This document shows, in pieces, positions 33,879 to 33,972 of a stretch of 33,972 nucleotides of DNA (its first letter is position 1; each line of letters starts with the position of its first letter). Origin of the DNA: Thalassotalea sp. PP2-459 (GTDB lineage Bacteria > Pseudomonadota > Gammaproteobacteria > Enterobacterales > Alteromonadaceae); NCBI RefSeq assembly GCF_001913705.1, contig NZ_MKQD01000049.1, positions 1-33,972 of the forward strand, read 5' to 3'. A program made the translations under genes and the position numbers. The notes below the pieces were generated by a model, which saw nothing but the letters and a program-made list of their open reading frames with translations, made no database searches and was not told the origin of the DNA.

Positions 33879-33972
33879 TAGAGCGTGTTGATCTTTGCTG
33901 TTTAAGTTTTGTTCAAATTAAACGCCTTCTGATCGCGGCACTTGGATTATTGCATAGTCATTCTATGGTTAA
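33879..33972. mobile_element. MITE-like element, partial copy at the right edge
   Basis: It begins with TA and the terminal repeat GAGCGTGTTGATCTTTG and runs off the window. Downstream, GATCGCGGCACTTG and TTGCATAGTCATTCTATGG match the reverse complement of the right part of copy 2 (8521-8611), with a GCTGTTTAAGTTTTGTTC linker. It is therefore the same family in the opposite orientation. Confidence 0.75.

Overview
The window is a chromosomal stretch from an AT-rich marine gammaproteobacterium, most likely a member of the Alteromonadales and probably Colwelliaceae (Colwellia/Thalassotalea type). I base this on low-GC codon use, the trp/rnm/yciO/scpAB/rluB/rnd/ycgL/ycgN gene order, a DUF2999-type small protein, and abundant orphan periplasmic binding proteins. 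This is inference from gene content and protein recognition, not from a database search. I saw no prophage, CRISPR array, rRNA or tRNA gene.

Layout. 1-1651: an orphan periplasmic binding-protein gene (minus strand) bracketed by inverted copies of a dispersed repeat. 1652-8151: mostly single housekeeping genes, namely a DUF2999 protein, a 4Fe-4S uracil-DNA glycosylase-like protein divergent from a Rieske protein, a DUF1835 protein, an MltB-type lytic transglycosylase with a peptidoglycan-binding domain, glnS with a clear terminator, and a Gfo/Idh/MocA oxidoreductase. 8152-9050: an accessory gap with two small membrane-protein genes and two TA-flanked repeat elements. 9052-17076 (minus strand): a complete tryptophan operon with leader peptide, attenuator, DAHP synthase, trpE, trpG, trpD, trpC/F fusion, trpB, trpA and terminator. 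The structural genes overlap or nearly touch. 17158-24154 (plus strand): rnm, yciO, scpA, scpB, rluB, rnd, ycgL, a second MltB-type transglycosylase and ycgN. 24390-32779: a second orphan solute-binding protein preceded by a 20-bp palindrome, pntA/pntB, two small membrane proteins, an AGCS-type sodium:amino acid symporter, an RhlE-type RNA helicase and a zinc-finger-like unknown. 32796-33686: a GAF-like/GGDEF diguanylate cyclase on the minus strand. The window ends inside another copy of the dispersed repeat.

Two results stand out. First, the trp operon control region can be read almost completely. It has an 18-residue leader peptide with three consecutive Trp codons, mutually exclusive pairing segments 1:2, 2:3 and 3:4, and a U-tract terminator. 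It controls an operon whose first structural gene is a type I-beta DAHP synthase, so shikimate-pathway entry and Trp synthesis would be attenuated together. A palindrome near the leader could be an additional operator. Second, there is a family of modular, TA-flanked, terminal-inverted-repeat elements (about 66-264 bp; four copies plus a half copy). They look like non-autonomous MITEs. Two of them supply part or all of the stop codon of a neighbouring gene, and the shortest can be explained by a deletion between internal GCGTTTA direct repeats.
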